The notes below the pieces were generated by a model. It saw only the letters and a program-made list of their open reading frames with translations. It had not been told where the DNA came from and did no database searches. A DNA stretch of 41,083 nt from Chara braunii (lineage: Eukaryota; Streptophyta; Charophyceae; Charales; Characeae): contig BFEA01000477.1 in the NCBI GenBank assembly GCA_003427395.1, forward strand, positions 608,909 through 649,991, written 5' to 3'. The position numbers were made by a program, and so were the translations under genes. Position 1 is the first letter of the stretch. Each line of letters begins with the position of its first letter. This document shows positions 1 to 9,936 of this stretch, piece by piece.

Positions 1-337
1 GAAGGCTTCGAACCCACCACCTATCCCCCAAATCCATGACGGCCGGAGTTTCTGTCTTCCGCCGCCATGGCCCTCTCCCCTTGATGCCTTTTTCCATCCT
101 GATGCATGACGACAATTCGTTTTTGCGGAAACCCTTCTGATTTTATTGTTTCGGAGTGATCCGACCCCCACGGGACTTCGCGATGACAGTTCGACTCCAG
201 GGTAACCTCTGGCACGAAACGAGAGCCTCACGTCCTGTCCGGGAGACTCCAACCCTACGGCCAAAAATCCTCGGCCACGCCCCCCCTAGAACTCTGATCG
301 GCGACCCAGTACGGGAAGCTGCGAGGGGGCGTGAGGT
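1..337 (+). repeat. 5' LTR of element 1, last 337 bp
   Basis: This stretch repeats at 11310-11646 in the 3' LTR with about 17 substitutions. It ends in GTGAGGT immediately before the primer-binding site. Unlike the 3' copy it lacks the terminal GCGTATCACA, which is discussed as a separate observation. The rest of this LTR lies outside the window. Confidence 0.88.
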
Positions 338-349
338 TGGTATCAGAGC
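338..349 (+). other. Primer-binding site, tRNA-iMet type
   Basis: TGGTATCAGAGC is the standard plant LTR-retrotransposon PBS, complementary to the 3' end of initiator methionine tRNA. It sits directly after the LTR end. Its last seven bases (343-349, TCAGAGC) can pair with GCTCTGA at 362-368, putting part of the site in a small hairpin. Confidence 0.9.
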
Positions 350-526
350 TGATTTGTTTCGGCTCTGAGGTTTTCCTAGGACAATTACCCTGTTTAAGAG
401 TTTTTCCTTTTTGATCTTTTTAGTAGATTTTTCGCATTTTTGAGTAGGCTGTCTCCCCGTCAACGGCGTCCCTCGAATAGCAATCAGAACCGAGCGAGAG
501 GCCGGGCTCGAGGTCCGCCTCCCGCG

Positions 527-1930
527 ATGGTTGAACCCGGAATTGGGGGTGGAAACGACGACGATAACCACGGGGGGATGGCCAATCATCCCCTGTATTT
601 TGTACCTCCTCCCTCCGAGGTTCCCATTTTTTCCGAAGATGATACCGACCCTCGCACCTGGCTAGCTGCCTTGAAAGCCCAGGGCTGGTCGGACCAGTTG
701 CTCCGAGAACGAATTCCCGAAAGGTTAGCCAGAACCGCTTTTGAGCGGTATGGACAAAACCCTTTCACTAATTGGTTAGCCTTCCAGAGGAAATATCTCG
801 ACAGATTTGATCACATCGCACCAAGTCAATGCCTCCGTCTAATAAAGGAATATACGCAGCAGCCTCGGGAGACCTTGGCTAGATATGCTGAACGCTTTAC
901 GTACCTAGCCGAACGCTCCGGGGTGGACGAAAAAATGGTACGGACTGATTTCGTCAGAGGATTGTCAGATTCTCGCTTGCGGAAAAAGATCCGCAAGAAA
1001 TGCAACCCTATAGAACATACCCTGATGGAGCTAATTCAGTACGCAATTAAGTATGGGAAAGAAAATTACGATGTGGGCTTGGACTCAGAATCTGACGAAG
1101 ACGACCCTTCGGGTGTTCGACGCAATAGCTATTCCGCTACGACACGAATGTTCGAAGATCGCTTCGGGTTGGGTCCGACAAAAATAGGCTCGGATCGGAA
1201 AGCTTCTTCCTCTGCTTCGACCTCCTGTCGCTCTAGTCAAGCACAAGGAGGCCGGGGCGAGGAAGAAGTGTCCATGAACGAGGTCACGGCCCAATTAGTT
1301 ACGGTAGTGGCCCCGTTGACGGAGTTTGTTCAAGGTTTGCAGCGGCAACGCATAGCCGCCGCACAACGGCAACCGGCGGCTATGGCCGCTGGGGCCCCTA
1401 TGATAAGACCGGCCGTGGCCGGGGTTGTCCCGCCCCTACGCTGTTATAATTGTAATCAGTCGGGCCACCTTGGGAAAGATTGTCCGAAACCTCGAACTCA
1501 GAGTGGACCCGCGGGTCCCACCGGACCTTCCCAAATCCCGCTGGCTGTTCCAACCGCTGCAAGACAGGGGAGGGTAGCCATGGTAATGGACACTGGAACG
1601 ACGGAGATGGTGACCCCTGCGGCCACCGAGATCGGACCCAATGAGTACATGGCTGTTGCGATGTTCGAACCTGGGACCATTGGAGTGATACGTCACGTCC
1701 AAAGGATTACCGAGGAAAGCGACCTCGGGCCTTGGCGGCCGGGGTTCGAAGATCTCACGGCCCCTAGCCCTGAGTACAAAGACGGTCACATCGACGTGTT
1801 GGATGCATTGAAGGCTCTGGATCTGCGGATCCCCGTCCCCATTCCCTATCTGCTAACCATTTCCGAAGCGGCTAACGAAAAGTTGATCGAACGATGCCTC
1901 AAAAATAGGAGTCGCTTCGAGGAAAGTTGA
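527..1930 (+). CDS. gag: Gag polyprotein of element 1
   Basis: Gag forms the virus-like particle and packages the RNA. From the ATG at 527 the frame encodes 467 residues. The frame is open further upstream, but only near-cognate starts such as TTG at 440 are available there, so 527 is the likelier eukaryotic start. The middle part resembles the retrotransposon gag domain (tryptophan- and arginine-rich helices, translated from about 680 to 1080). A CCHC zinc knuckle, CYNCNQSGHLGKDC, lies at 1442-1483 (about residue 306). The tail (IDVLDALKALDLRIPVP) is shared with the element 2 gag-pro protein. In element 2 gag continues into protease in one frame; here a TGA at 1928-1930 ends it before the protease, probably a mutation. 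This is the only long intact frame of the element. Confidence 0.88.
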   Translation: MVEPGIGGGNDDDNHGGMANHPLYFVPPPSEVPIFSEDDTDPRTWLAALKAQGWSDQLLRERIPERLARTAFERYGQNPFTNWLAFQRKYLDRFDHIAPSQCLRLIKEYTQQPRETLARYAERFTYLAERSGVDEKMVRTDFVRGLSDSRLRKKIRKKCNPIEHTLMELIQYAIKYGKENYDVGLDSESDEDDPSGVRRNSYSATTRMFEDRFGLGPTKIGSDRKASSSASTSCRSSQAQGGRGEEEVSMNEVTAQLVTVVAPLTEFVQGLQRQRIAAAQRQPAAMAAGAPMIRPAVAGVVPPLRCYNCNQSGHLGKDCPKPRTQSGPAGPTGPSQIPLAVPTAARQGRVAMVMDTGTTEMVTPAATEIGPNEYMAVAMFEPGTIGVIRHVQRITEESDLGPWRPGFEDLTAPSPEYKDGHIDVLDALKALDLRIPVPIPYLLTISEAANEKLIERCLKNRSRFEES

Positions 1931-1996
1931 AAGGGCAAAAAGCCCGTCCTACGAGACCTACCCCCAAACGAAGAGTCACAACCCTCGACCTCAAAG

Positions 1997-2836
1997 GTGC
2001 ACAAAGCCAACCGGATAGGAATGATCCAGACCGTAGATCCTGCCTCGAAAAAACCCGAGGTCTTCCTCCAAGCCTATCCTATAACCTGGAAAAGCGTTGA
2101 GTGTGATTGCGAGGTCTGGGGAAATCCCTCGGCCGCCATCCTAGACTCGGGATCGTCAGCGGTCGCCATTTCTTGGAGATTGACGAAACAATTGGGAAGG
2201 GAAGGACAGGTTCAGCCCCTCCGACCGGATGAACTGTATATATCCGCTACGTAAGACAGTATTCATTGTAAAGGGCGAATAACGAACGTGCCTATACGGG
2301 TGGGGCGGGTGCATTGTTTGTGCGACGCAATCGTGTTGGATGTACAGGCGTATGATGTTCTGCTAGGCATTCCGTGGCAGGCGGCGGTCGGAGCGCGAAT
2401 GCACTTTGACAGCTGTAAGGTGGTGCTCACGGCCCACTCCAAACCACAAACGATACCAATGAGATTGGCGGTGCGTATGCGTACCGAGCCGGCGCCTCGA
2501 ATCACCACGAAAGCCCACCAAATCAACATGATCCGACGCCTGTCGCCAGGTGAAAATGAAACCTCGTCGGGAACTGACGAGACTAACGTTCCTGACCGAT
2601 ATTCGATCAGGGTTCAGGATCGGTGGCGCCATTCCTGGCGACGAGAACCCCTAGAAATAGTTTGGAGCGAGTCCAATTGGTCGCACGCGTTCTCCTCCGT
2701 GGTGCAGGGGGAACCCCTGCTGAGGGCGTCCCAAATAGCTGACCTTTCGGAACCCCCTGCGTCCTTATATCTCAGGACGGACCCCCTACCTGAAAGATTT
2801 ACCGAGCTTAGGGGGCTATGCGATTTATCTTTTTGA
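1997..2836 (+). pseudogene. pol: Retropepsin-like aspartic protease, broken
   Basis: The protease would cleave the Gag-Pol polyprotein. Two pieces are visible. The piece at 1997-2254 contains ILDSGSSAVAIS, with the catalytic Asp codon at 2144-2146; the common D-T/S-G motif reads DSG here. The piece at 2288-2836 contains the C-terminal LLGIPW motif that closes the retropepsin fold. A stop at 2252-2254 and a frame change separate them. The element 2 counterpart is continuous with gag and carries ALIDTGSSAVAIS, which shows the original layout. The sequence after about 2520 is a poorly conserved linker toward RT. Confidence 0.8.
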
Positions 2837-3116
2837 CCTCCATGGCCCTTACTCACGAATGAAAAAGCCGCGATACTCTTGAAAGAGGGGGTGTCGTTTC
2901 AACCCCGAACAAGGGAATATCGGTGGGGACCGAGGGAACTGACGCAGACCTTTTCGGTAGAACCCTTGGCCGAACCCTCGGCCGAACTCGAACTGGATAG
3001 TGACAGTGACATGGAAAGCGAGCCGATGAGTCCAGCGGACAATTTACTTACTGCGACTGTCCTTTCGGCGAAAACCGACAACTCTTCAACAGAAAAATTC
3101 TCTAGAATTAAATAAT
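2837..3116 (+). pseudogene. pol linker between protease and RT (degenerate)
   Basis: A reading frame at 2879-3115 is rich in Glu, Ser and Asp and corresponds to the stretch before RT in element 2: MSPADN...TATVLSAKT here against ISPAES...ATVFSVRT at 25816-25864. The frame ends where the AT-rich insertion begins. No catalytic domain is visible. Confidence 0.5.
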
Positions 3117-3561
3117 CATTCTATATTAAAATTACGTTCTAAATTTCAAATTTTTATTCCATCTTAAAAAATGTCATTCCAATTTTAAAATTTTCCTTCT
3201 TACTTGAAAACTTTCCTTCCAAGAATGGGGTATTCCTTCTTATTTGAACTGCATGCCAGAAATGCAATAAAAGTCTGGACGAGTTCATGAAATATTTTAA
3301 TTGGATTGTCATTCTAAGTAAATATTTTCAGTCATAAATAGGTTAATTCAATCTAAATTAGAAGATATTTGTTATAATAGAATGAAAGTTTAATTAAAAC
3401 ATTTCATAAACTCATCTAGACTTTCATTCCATCTTTAGGAAATAGATGTAGTTGGAAGGAAAAACTCATATTTAGACGAGAACTTATCAAATAAAACTAG
3501 AAATTTTAGAATTGGACGAACATTGGAATGAAAGTTTATAAATATGAAAGATTTTTTTTTT
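3117..3561. mobile_element. AT-rich fold-back (MITE-like) insertion in pol
   Basis: About 445 bp of very AT-rich sequence interrupts the GC-rich pol gene. The element 2 protein is continuous across this place, so this is an insertion. Arms at 3270-3302 and 3392-3424 are reverse complements at about 28 of 33 positions. Flanking parts also mirror each other loosely (CATTCCAATTTTA near 3176 against the CATTGGAATG region near 3522). I could not define terminal inverted repeats or a target duplication, so class and exact ends are uncertain. Confidence 0.6.
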
Positions 3562-3562
3562 T

Positions 3563-5336
3563 TTGGAATGTTTTTTCAACTTTCATTTCTCGTGGGAATT
3601 TTTCTGTTGTTTGTTTGGGGCCTCACGCGATGGCAACGCGGCGGTTCTCATGGTTACGACGACGGTCTCCCTTCCTGGGGGAACCGTAGAAGTTCTGTTA
3701 CCCGCCCGTGTTCCGGATGAATATAGACGCCTCCTCATGACCGTTATACGGGCCTATCCTGAGGCCGTCAGTATTCAGGACCATGACATAGGGCTAACCC
3801 CTTTGATACAGCACGCGATTGATACTGGGGATCACGCCCCGATACATTGCTGACCGTACCGATATTCCCTTAAAGAAAGACAGCTGGCATTGGAAAGGGT
3901 ACAGGAATTCGAGCGGTTGGGGTGGGTCGAACTATCGCTGGGACCGTGGTATTTTCCCATGGTCCTCGTGCCAAAACGAAATGGTTCGGTCCGGGTATGT
4001 ATCAACTACCGAAAATTGAACGCTATCACTACCAAAGATGTGTATCCCTTGCAGCGAATCGACGATTTATTAGATGCTATCGGGGCCGCTCGAGTCTTTT
4101 CCAACTTGAAGTTCGATATCCGATACGGTTTTCACCATGTCGCAGTCCGACCGGAAGACCGACCCAAAACCGCTCTTGTCCTATTTGAGGGCACGGGGCA
4201 ATGGGTCCGGTGTCCCATGGGAATTTGTAACGCCCCTGCAACGTTTCAGCGGGCCATGAATATGGCCTTCGCTGAGTTCGTTAACAAAACCCGACTAACC
4301 TTTGCCCCTAATCAATTTTTGCGTGATTGTGTACATGGATGATATTTTGGTCTTTTCAAAAACACACGAGTACCACGTGGAACACATTGAGTGGGTTTTG
4401 CATGCATTAAAAGATGCGGGGTTTAAAGTGGCATTGGAGAAAAGCGAGTTCTTCTTGTCGGAGATCTCACTCTTGGGGTACATCGTCACGGTCGATGGAC
4501 TAAAACCGGATCCGAGGAAGGTGGCAGCAGTTCAAGAAGCCCCGGCGCCGGTCACACTCACCCAGGTTCGGGCTTTTCTAGGGCTGGCATCCTATTACCG
4601 ACACTTCATCAAGGGGTTCGCCGGTGTAGCGAAGCTCCTAACGAACCTGCTAAAGAAAGAGGAGCAGCTGATCTGGACGCCGGAATGCGAAGCGGCGTTT
4701 CAGGCGTTGAAGGAGGCTCTGACATCTGCTCCTTTGTTGGCGCGTCCCGACCCGACAAGACCGTTTGCACTTTACACCGACTGGCAGCCGCAGGCGATAT
4801 CTGCGGTGCTTACTCAGCACGGGGAGGACGAAAGGGAACACGTCATTGAGTATGCGTCCAACACGCTGAGCCAGGCGCAGGCTAATTACGAAGCGTGCAA
4901 AGGCGAATGCCTGGCGGTGGTGTGGGGGATTCAGCATTTCCGACCGTATCTTTAAGGCCAGAAATTCGTGCTGGTAACGGATCATCAGCCGCTGGTGTCC
5001 CTACGCAACAACACGGACTACACGGGGACGCTGGGAAGGTGGGCGGTGCGCCTGCAGGACTATGACTTCAACATCTGCCACTGTGCCACGCAGCAGTATG
5101 GCAACGCCGATGGATTGACGCGCCTCCAGCCGCCCAACAAGTGTCCCGCCAACGAGCGACTCATTCCGTGGAGGCCAGAAGCCGCAGCGACGAAACCGCG
5201 CTACGGGGAGCTATACGTGCTGCGCAAGGACGACGCCCGAGTCCGGAATGGAGGTTTCGCCGCAGATTGCAGACTCTATCTCTTTGCCCTCATCCAACTC
5301 CCTCGCTCTCTCGTTTTGTCCCTACTCGTCCCCTGA
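3563..5336 (+). pseudogene. pol: Reverse transcriptase and RNase H, broken
   Basis: RT copies the element RNA and RNase H removes the RNA template. The RT region runs from VPDEYRRLL near 3710 through WYFPMVLVPKRNG, CPMGICNAPATFQ and the catalytic YMDD (4332-4343). It is followed by the thumb/connection segment with LGLASYYRHFIKGFA. RNase H has LYTDWQPQAISAVL, YEACKGECLAVVWG, VTDHQPL and NADGLTR, matching the D-E-D-D active site. Breaks: a TGA at 3851-3853, a frame change near 4302-4340 just before YMDD, and a TAA at 4953-4955 inside RNase H. The frame ends at 5336, overlapping the integrase ORF, which is in the +1 frame. Confidence 0.88.
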
Positions 5337-7005
5337 AACACATCTAAGTCCCTGTTTCTTCTGTACCTTGCCTATGGTCCCGGACCAAGAAGGGTCACAT
5401 TCGGGAGGGCCCAATTTTCTTTTGTGGGTGCAGTGTAGTCAGTGTCAAGCGGTCAAATCCCACGGACAATGCATTAGGTACCGAAGTGAAAAGACGTGGG
5501 TCTGTCCCAACTGCAGAACGAACCAAGTCCCTACCGAGAAATGGTATCTGGACGCACGGACCGCCGACGGATTCGCGCCAAGTGCCCGCCGGGCAGAAGT
5601 CTGGACGGACCTTCTGTTGCTACGGAGGCTGCCAGGCGACTCGCCGTCAAAACTTATCAAAGCCGAGCGGCGGAGAGTCACGGAGCGGGCGCAGGACTAT
5701 CGTTGGCAGGGACCGACGTTACAAAAACGAAAAGTCGATGATGGCGGAGGGACTAGCTGGTTGACGGTTCCGCACCCTTTCGCTAGGTTCGATTGGACAC
5801 GAGCCGCTCATGAAGAGGATGCGGTCCATTTCGCGGTCTAGTACACGGAAAAAGCCATCGAAAAGAATGGATGGTACTGGTCGGGAATTCGGGAAGATGT
5901 GAAATACATCGTCCAGAACTGCCCGGCCTGCGCGGCGGACAAGGCGCCGGTACAGATGCCTCGAACGATGATGCCTACTCGTGTAGAGCGCCCCTTTTAG
6001 AGGGTTAGCATCGACACGACGGATATCAATGTTCCGAGAGGTCCCGTCGATCAGGGAGAGCTCAATGTTCTTTTAGTGGCCGTCGATCATTTTTCGAAAT
6101 GGATTGAGGCGTACCCTATGACCAGCCGGAATTCGCAGGAGGTAGCCTGGTACGTAAACCGATTTTTGTGCATGCATCTAGACGTAGAAGAGGTACACAT
6201 GGACAATGGGTCGGAATTTCAAGGCGAAGTAGAACGGCACCTAGTCAGGGCGGACGTTAAGATTATCTACTTGCCGGGGCATTGGCCTCAAGCCAATGGC
6301 CTGGTAGAGAATGCCAACCGACTGATTAAGACCGCTTTTAGACGGAATATCACTGCGGGAGACACCCGGCCCTGGCCTGTCATTGTCGACCACATTTTGG
6401 CCGTCTATCGGACTACCCCACATGGTAGTACTGGGGTGTCCCCCTTCCAACTGAGAACCAATAGTGTCCCTCGGGTGCAGTTGTCCCCGTTGGTAGGTAC
6501 GGAAGTTAGAGCAACACAGGCCCAACACAGAGATAAGGCCCGCCACTACATGGACTTAATGGCTAGGGCCTATCCCCCGTTAGCTCGCCGGCGACAGCGG
6601 GCCGTAGATCGGACGCATCAACGGCAGATCCGCGATTATGAGAACCGACATGCGTCCGCGGGACCACTTCCTCGCGGTAAAATTCGGGACTTGGTGCAGG
6701 TACGGAAATCCGCGAGCTCCTCCAAGATCCACGCGCGCTACACAGGCATTTACGAGGTAACGGAAGTTGGTGCACAGGGACAGCACTCCGTGAAGCTGAT
6801 TCCCCGTCACAACTCCCAGGCCCGACCGCTGACACGGCACGCTGCTGCGCTCCGGCCCTTCCAGTCATCGCTAGGCCCCATACGGACCCCCGCTCCTGCG
6901 AGATCATCCTCTCCTTCTTCGTCTTCCTCCTCTTCCCGATCTGCCTTGTCCATTGGTGCTGAGAGTTTCAGGGAGCAGGATGAACCATTGCCAACCGGAG
7001 CATGA
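5248..7005 (+). pseudogene. pol: PHD finger-integrase ORF of element 1, two nonsense codons
   Basis: Integrase inserts the cDNA into the host genome. The ORF has a Met at 5248 and begins with a C4HC3 PHD-type finger (5353-5514): C36/C39, C63/C66, H72, C75, C86/C89, with W60 before the third Cys and W84 before the last pair (WVQCSQC, HGQC, TWVCPNC). The integrase HHCC zinc domain follows (HEEDAVHF near 5810, CPACAADK near 5923). The core has DTTD near 6013, MDNGSEF near 6200 and the Glu in GLVENANR near 6303. The C-terminal RDLVQVRK region resembles the usual integrase C-terminal module; there is no chromodomain. TAG codons at 5839-5841 and 5998-6000 break the frame. The frame is +1 to RNase H, as in element 2. 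Confidence 0.85.
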
Positions 7006-8907
7006 GCCCCTCGAGCATTTCCAGACGCCGCTTGCAGATCGCTCGTTGCGGCATCAGTTCAATGAGGAAAGGCATTTGCGGTACGACATTCAGCAGGTGA
7101 ACGTGCCAGCGCCCGGGGTTGCTGATCTGGCGGCGTACTCGTTACTTTGCGATCGGCTGACGTATGCGGGGGTGTACGTGGACGTGACGCAGTTGCCTCG
7201 GCGGGAGACGACTCCAGTGTTCATCGAGTTCCGCACGCTCTAGGTGGCACCCAACTTCGTGCATAGCGTCGCCACCTTTATCAGCGACTTGACAATCCTG
7301 CCACCGCCGAGTCGGGAGCTGGCGCGAAGTTTTGTGCACGCGTACGTGGTTCAGGCAGCCAGATCGGTGGCCAGAGTGCAAGGACGGGGGGGACACCGAT
7401 TCACAGCCCACGAAACGCTGTTGCGCAGGGCAGAGGACGGACTAATCGCGTTGGTGCCGCAGCTCCCCGCGCTTATTCCTCCCGCTGGCCCTCTCAACTT
7501 CCAAGCTCTTCCCCCTGCCCCGTACTAAATGCCTCCCTTCTTTTCTTACTCCACTCTCCCCTATCAACTCACGGAGGGCCCTTATCCTATGCACGAGTTT
7601 TCTCGAGTATCTGGTGGAGCTAACTGACGTGGAACCGCTGGCCTTCGCAGATGAAGACGCGTGGGAGTTGCACCGTGCGCTGTACAAGTCGGTAACGTTG
7701 GGGATGTTCCGATTCTTCGTGGATCATGAAGACCACTGCATCGGGGAGCACTTCGCCGTCTACTACGTCATCACACGGCCCAAGCCGGCGCAGAAGGAGG
7801 GGACAGTGGCACTGTACCCATTCGCCCAGCTCCAGACGATCGATCCGCGATTGTTGGAACTCATACATCTTGAGCTCCTCTCCATTGCGCAAGTGATCGC
7901 GAACGAGGAAGAGGAGATCCAGCCACGATTGTGGACGGCGACGGCCCTGCGGAGAACGTACAACGAGGTCGTCATCCCCGATTACATTGCGCATCGCACG
8001 GAGAGGTTGGAGGACTTCCCGGAGGAAAAGCCGTTGCGGCCTCCCTCGTCGTATCCCCGACCGGCGCCACCCAAGGCCCCCAGGAAGACGCCGAAGAGGA
8101 AGAGACACCACCCGTCACCAGGAGCGCAAGGCAGCAGAATCGGTGGCGGCGCGGAGGTGATTCAACCCGCGTGTACGCGGAATCTTGACCCCGCGCCTGG
8201 GAGTGCGGCGACGCTCGTTAAGGCAATTGTCGTGCCATCGCCGCCCTTCCCGCGCGTGCCCGATCTCAATCTTGATGGAGCCGGGCCATCAGCAGCATCA
8301 GCAGCCGGGGGAGGAAGCCGAATGGGAATACTTGATCCCATATCCAGACCCCCCGTCCTCGCGGGACCTCTCCGCTCCCACCAGCCACCCTGGGGTGCCC
8401 CGATCATTGACATTAGCAGTTCCTCCGAGCCGGATGGTCCATCCGACAGAGGTGGATTTCATGGTGGAACCCACCACCATCAGGCTCGAGGCCATCGCGG
8501 GGGCGCCGCGCCCTGATCCGGCGTGGGAGCCATATCTGACACCCCCTTTTCAAGGGTGTATTGCGGCGCGACTGGCTGGGACGCTCATCTACGAGACCAT
8601 GCAGCGTCCCAATGTGATGTACCACTTCCTTGTCTTCGCGGCGCAGAAGCGGGAGCGGTGGCCTTACACCGAGACTCATGTGGTGATGAAGGGTCCAGGG
8701 CCCCGATCGGTGCGCAAGCGGGTGGTGCGAGCGGTGGCGGATCAGGCGCCACGTGTCCTGTCTCATGTGCCGCGGGCCTTCCTCTATCCCTCATTCGTCC
8801 AGCACCACTTCCAGGAGGAAGATGCGCCGACGACTCCCGCGGCAATGACCGCTTTTCTTCCACCTATTCCGCCCCCTCTCAATCCCGACATCAATCACTT
8901 CCTCTGA
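6980..8907 (+). pseudogene. Third ORF (ORF3) downstream of integrase, function unknown
   Basis: Starting at the ATG at 6980, which overlaps the integrase stop by 26 bases, coding-like sequence runs to the TGA at 8905-8907. The pieces are 6980-7243, 7244-7528 (same frame, separated by a TAG), 7614-8516 and 8185-8907 in other frames. Visible features are short blocks with aromatic and charged residues (VEPLAFADEDAWELHRALYK), an acidic and Pro/Arg-rich middle, and a C-terminal block. I see no signal peptide, membrane segment or nucleic-acid-binding motif. Element 2 has a counterpart after its integrase, recognisable by similar blocks such as EPLSVPL...HWRLWRE and LDPYLRWTS. Position resembles that of env-like or additional ORFs in other LTR elements, but nothing here supports an envelope function. 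Confidence 0.55.
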
Positions 8908-9049
8908 TCACCCTCGTCTACCTGTCCCCGCTTCTCTCCTTCTCCTTCTCTTCATCATCTTCTTCTCCTATGCCCAAAGTTCGCACGTCGAGATGCGCTG
9001 TATATTAAAACAAAAAATAATAATTATAAAAAAAAAAAAGAAATTTATC

Positions 9050-9184
9050 GATCGGGCCTGCTGACGATGAAGGGGCCGCCCGATCGGACGTATACTATGG
9101 GAGGAGGCAATGGAGGATGCACGATGCATCCACGTAGATTAGGAAGATGATCGGGCCAGCTGACGATGAAGAGGCCGCCCGATC
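9050..9184 (+). repeat. Two copies of a 36-nt hairpin before the 3' LTR
   Basis: Copies at 9050-9085 and 9149-9184 are nearly identical (three differences). Each begins GATCGGGC and ends GCCCGATC, so each can fold as an 8-bp stem around a loop containing CTGACGATGAAG. They follow the ORF3 stop by about 140 bases and precede the 3' LTR by about 70. Between them lies GATGCACGATGCATC. Function is unknown. Confidence 0.75.
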
Positions 9185-9744
9185 ATCTAAGACATGATGA
9201 CCCGAGCAGTCGGGAGACTGCTAATTTTTCGGAACCCCCTGCGTATCACAGATGTGATAAGCTCAGACCCGTACCGCACGGCTTCCCGTATCCCTGAGGA
9301 AGAATCCCCCGGAATTCCCTAGGCACGGATGTGGACAAACAAGAGTTTTTCTTTCTTTTTGCTTTTGTTTTCTTTTTGAAACGGCTTTTTCATTTTTGGT
9401 TAATAACCCCCGCACGGGGGAATAGCGGCCGCGGTATGAAAACCAAGAAACGGGTGCGGTTGGGACTTTTTGAATTTTTGCGCGCGCACGCCTAAGCTCC
9501 GATTTCTTCGCGTGTCTCGCACCCCCGTTTCTTGCTTTGCAGCCCCGCGCCATCTTCCTTTCTTGCTGTGCGCGCTTCCCTCAGGCCGGACTCTTCGTCT
9601 TCCCCTATGCCCAACTTGATCCTTACCCCGTCTTCCTCCGCGAAGTGATTGGCTGCGTAGTTGGGATGCTCGGATCAAGGTGGAGAGCGGGAAACGGCGC
9701 CCTTGAACGAACACCCCAATCACGTAGGACCATGCAACCCCGCG

Positions 9745-9936
9745 GGTCGAACCCTCTAACTCCCCACCGTTCTTCTGTCCTGCTCATCTACACCCTGCGC
9801 TGCCCGCACCTCGCGCTGACAACCCGCCGCCTCCCGCGNGGGTCGAACCCTCTAACTCCCCACCGTTCTTCTGTCCTGCTCATCTACACCCTGCGCTGCC
9901 CGCACCTCGCGCTGACAACCCGCCGCCTCCCGCGCT
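9745..9936 (+). repeat. 96-bp tandem duplication in the LTR promoter region
   Basis: 9745-9840 and 9841-9936 are essentially identical, starting GGTCGAACCCTCTAACTCCC and ending CTCCCGCG. One n occurs at the junction. The second copy leads straight into the TATA box. Duplicated U3 segments next to a TATA box often act as enhancer repeats; that role here is inference. Confidence 0.85.

Noticed and set aside
6660-7005. Chromodomain after the integrase
   Set aside because: The C-terminal region has the usual integrase module but then only a Ser/Pro-rich tail; no aromatic-cage chromodomain pattern is visible in either element.
6980-8907. ORF3 as an envelope gene
   Set aside because: No signal peptide, membrane segment or cysteine-rich ectodomain pattern can be seen; position alone is not enough.
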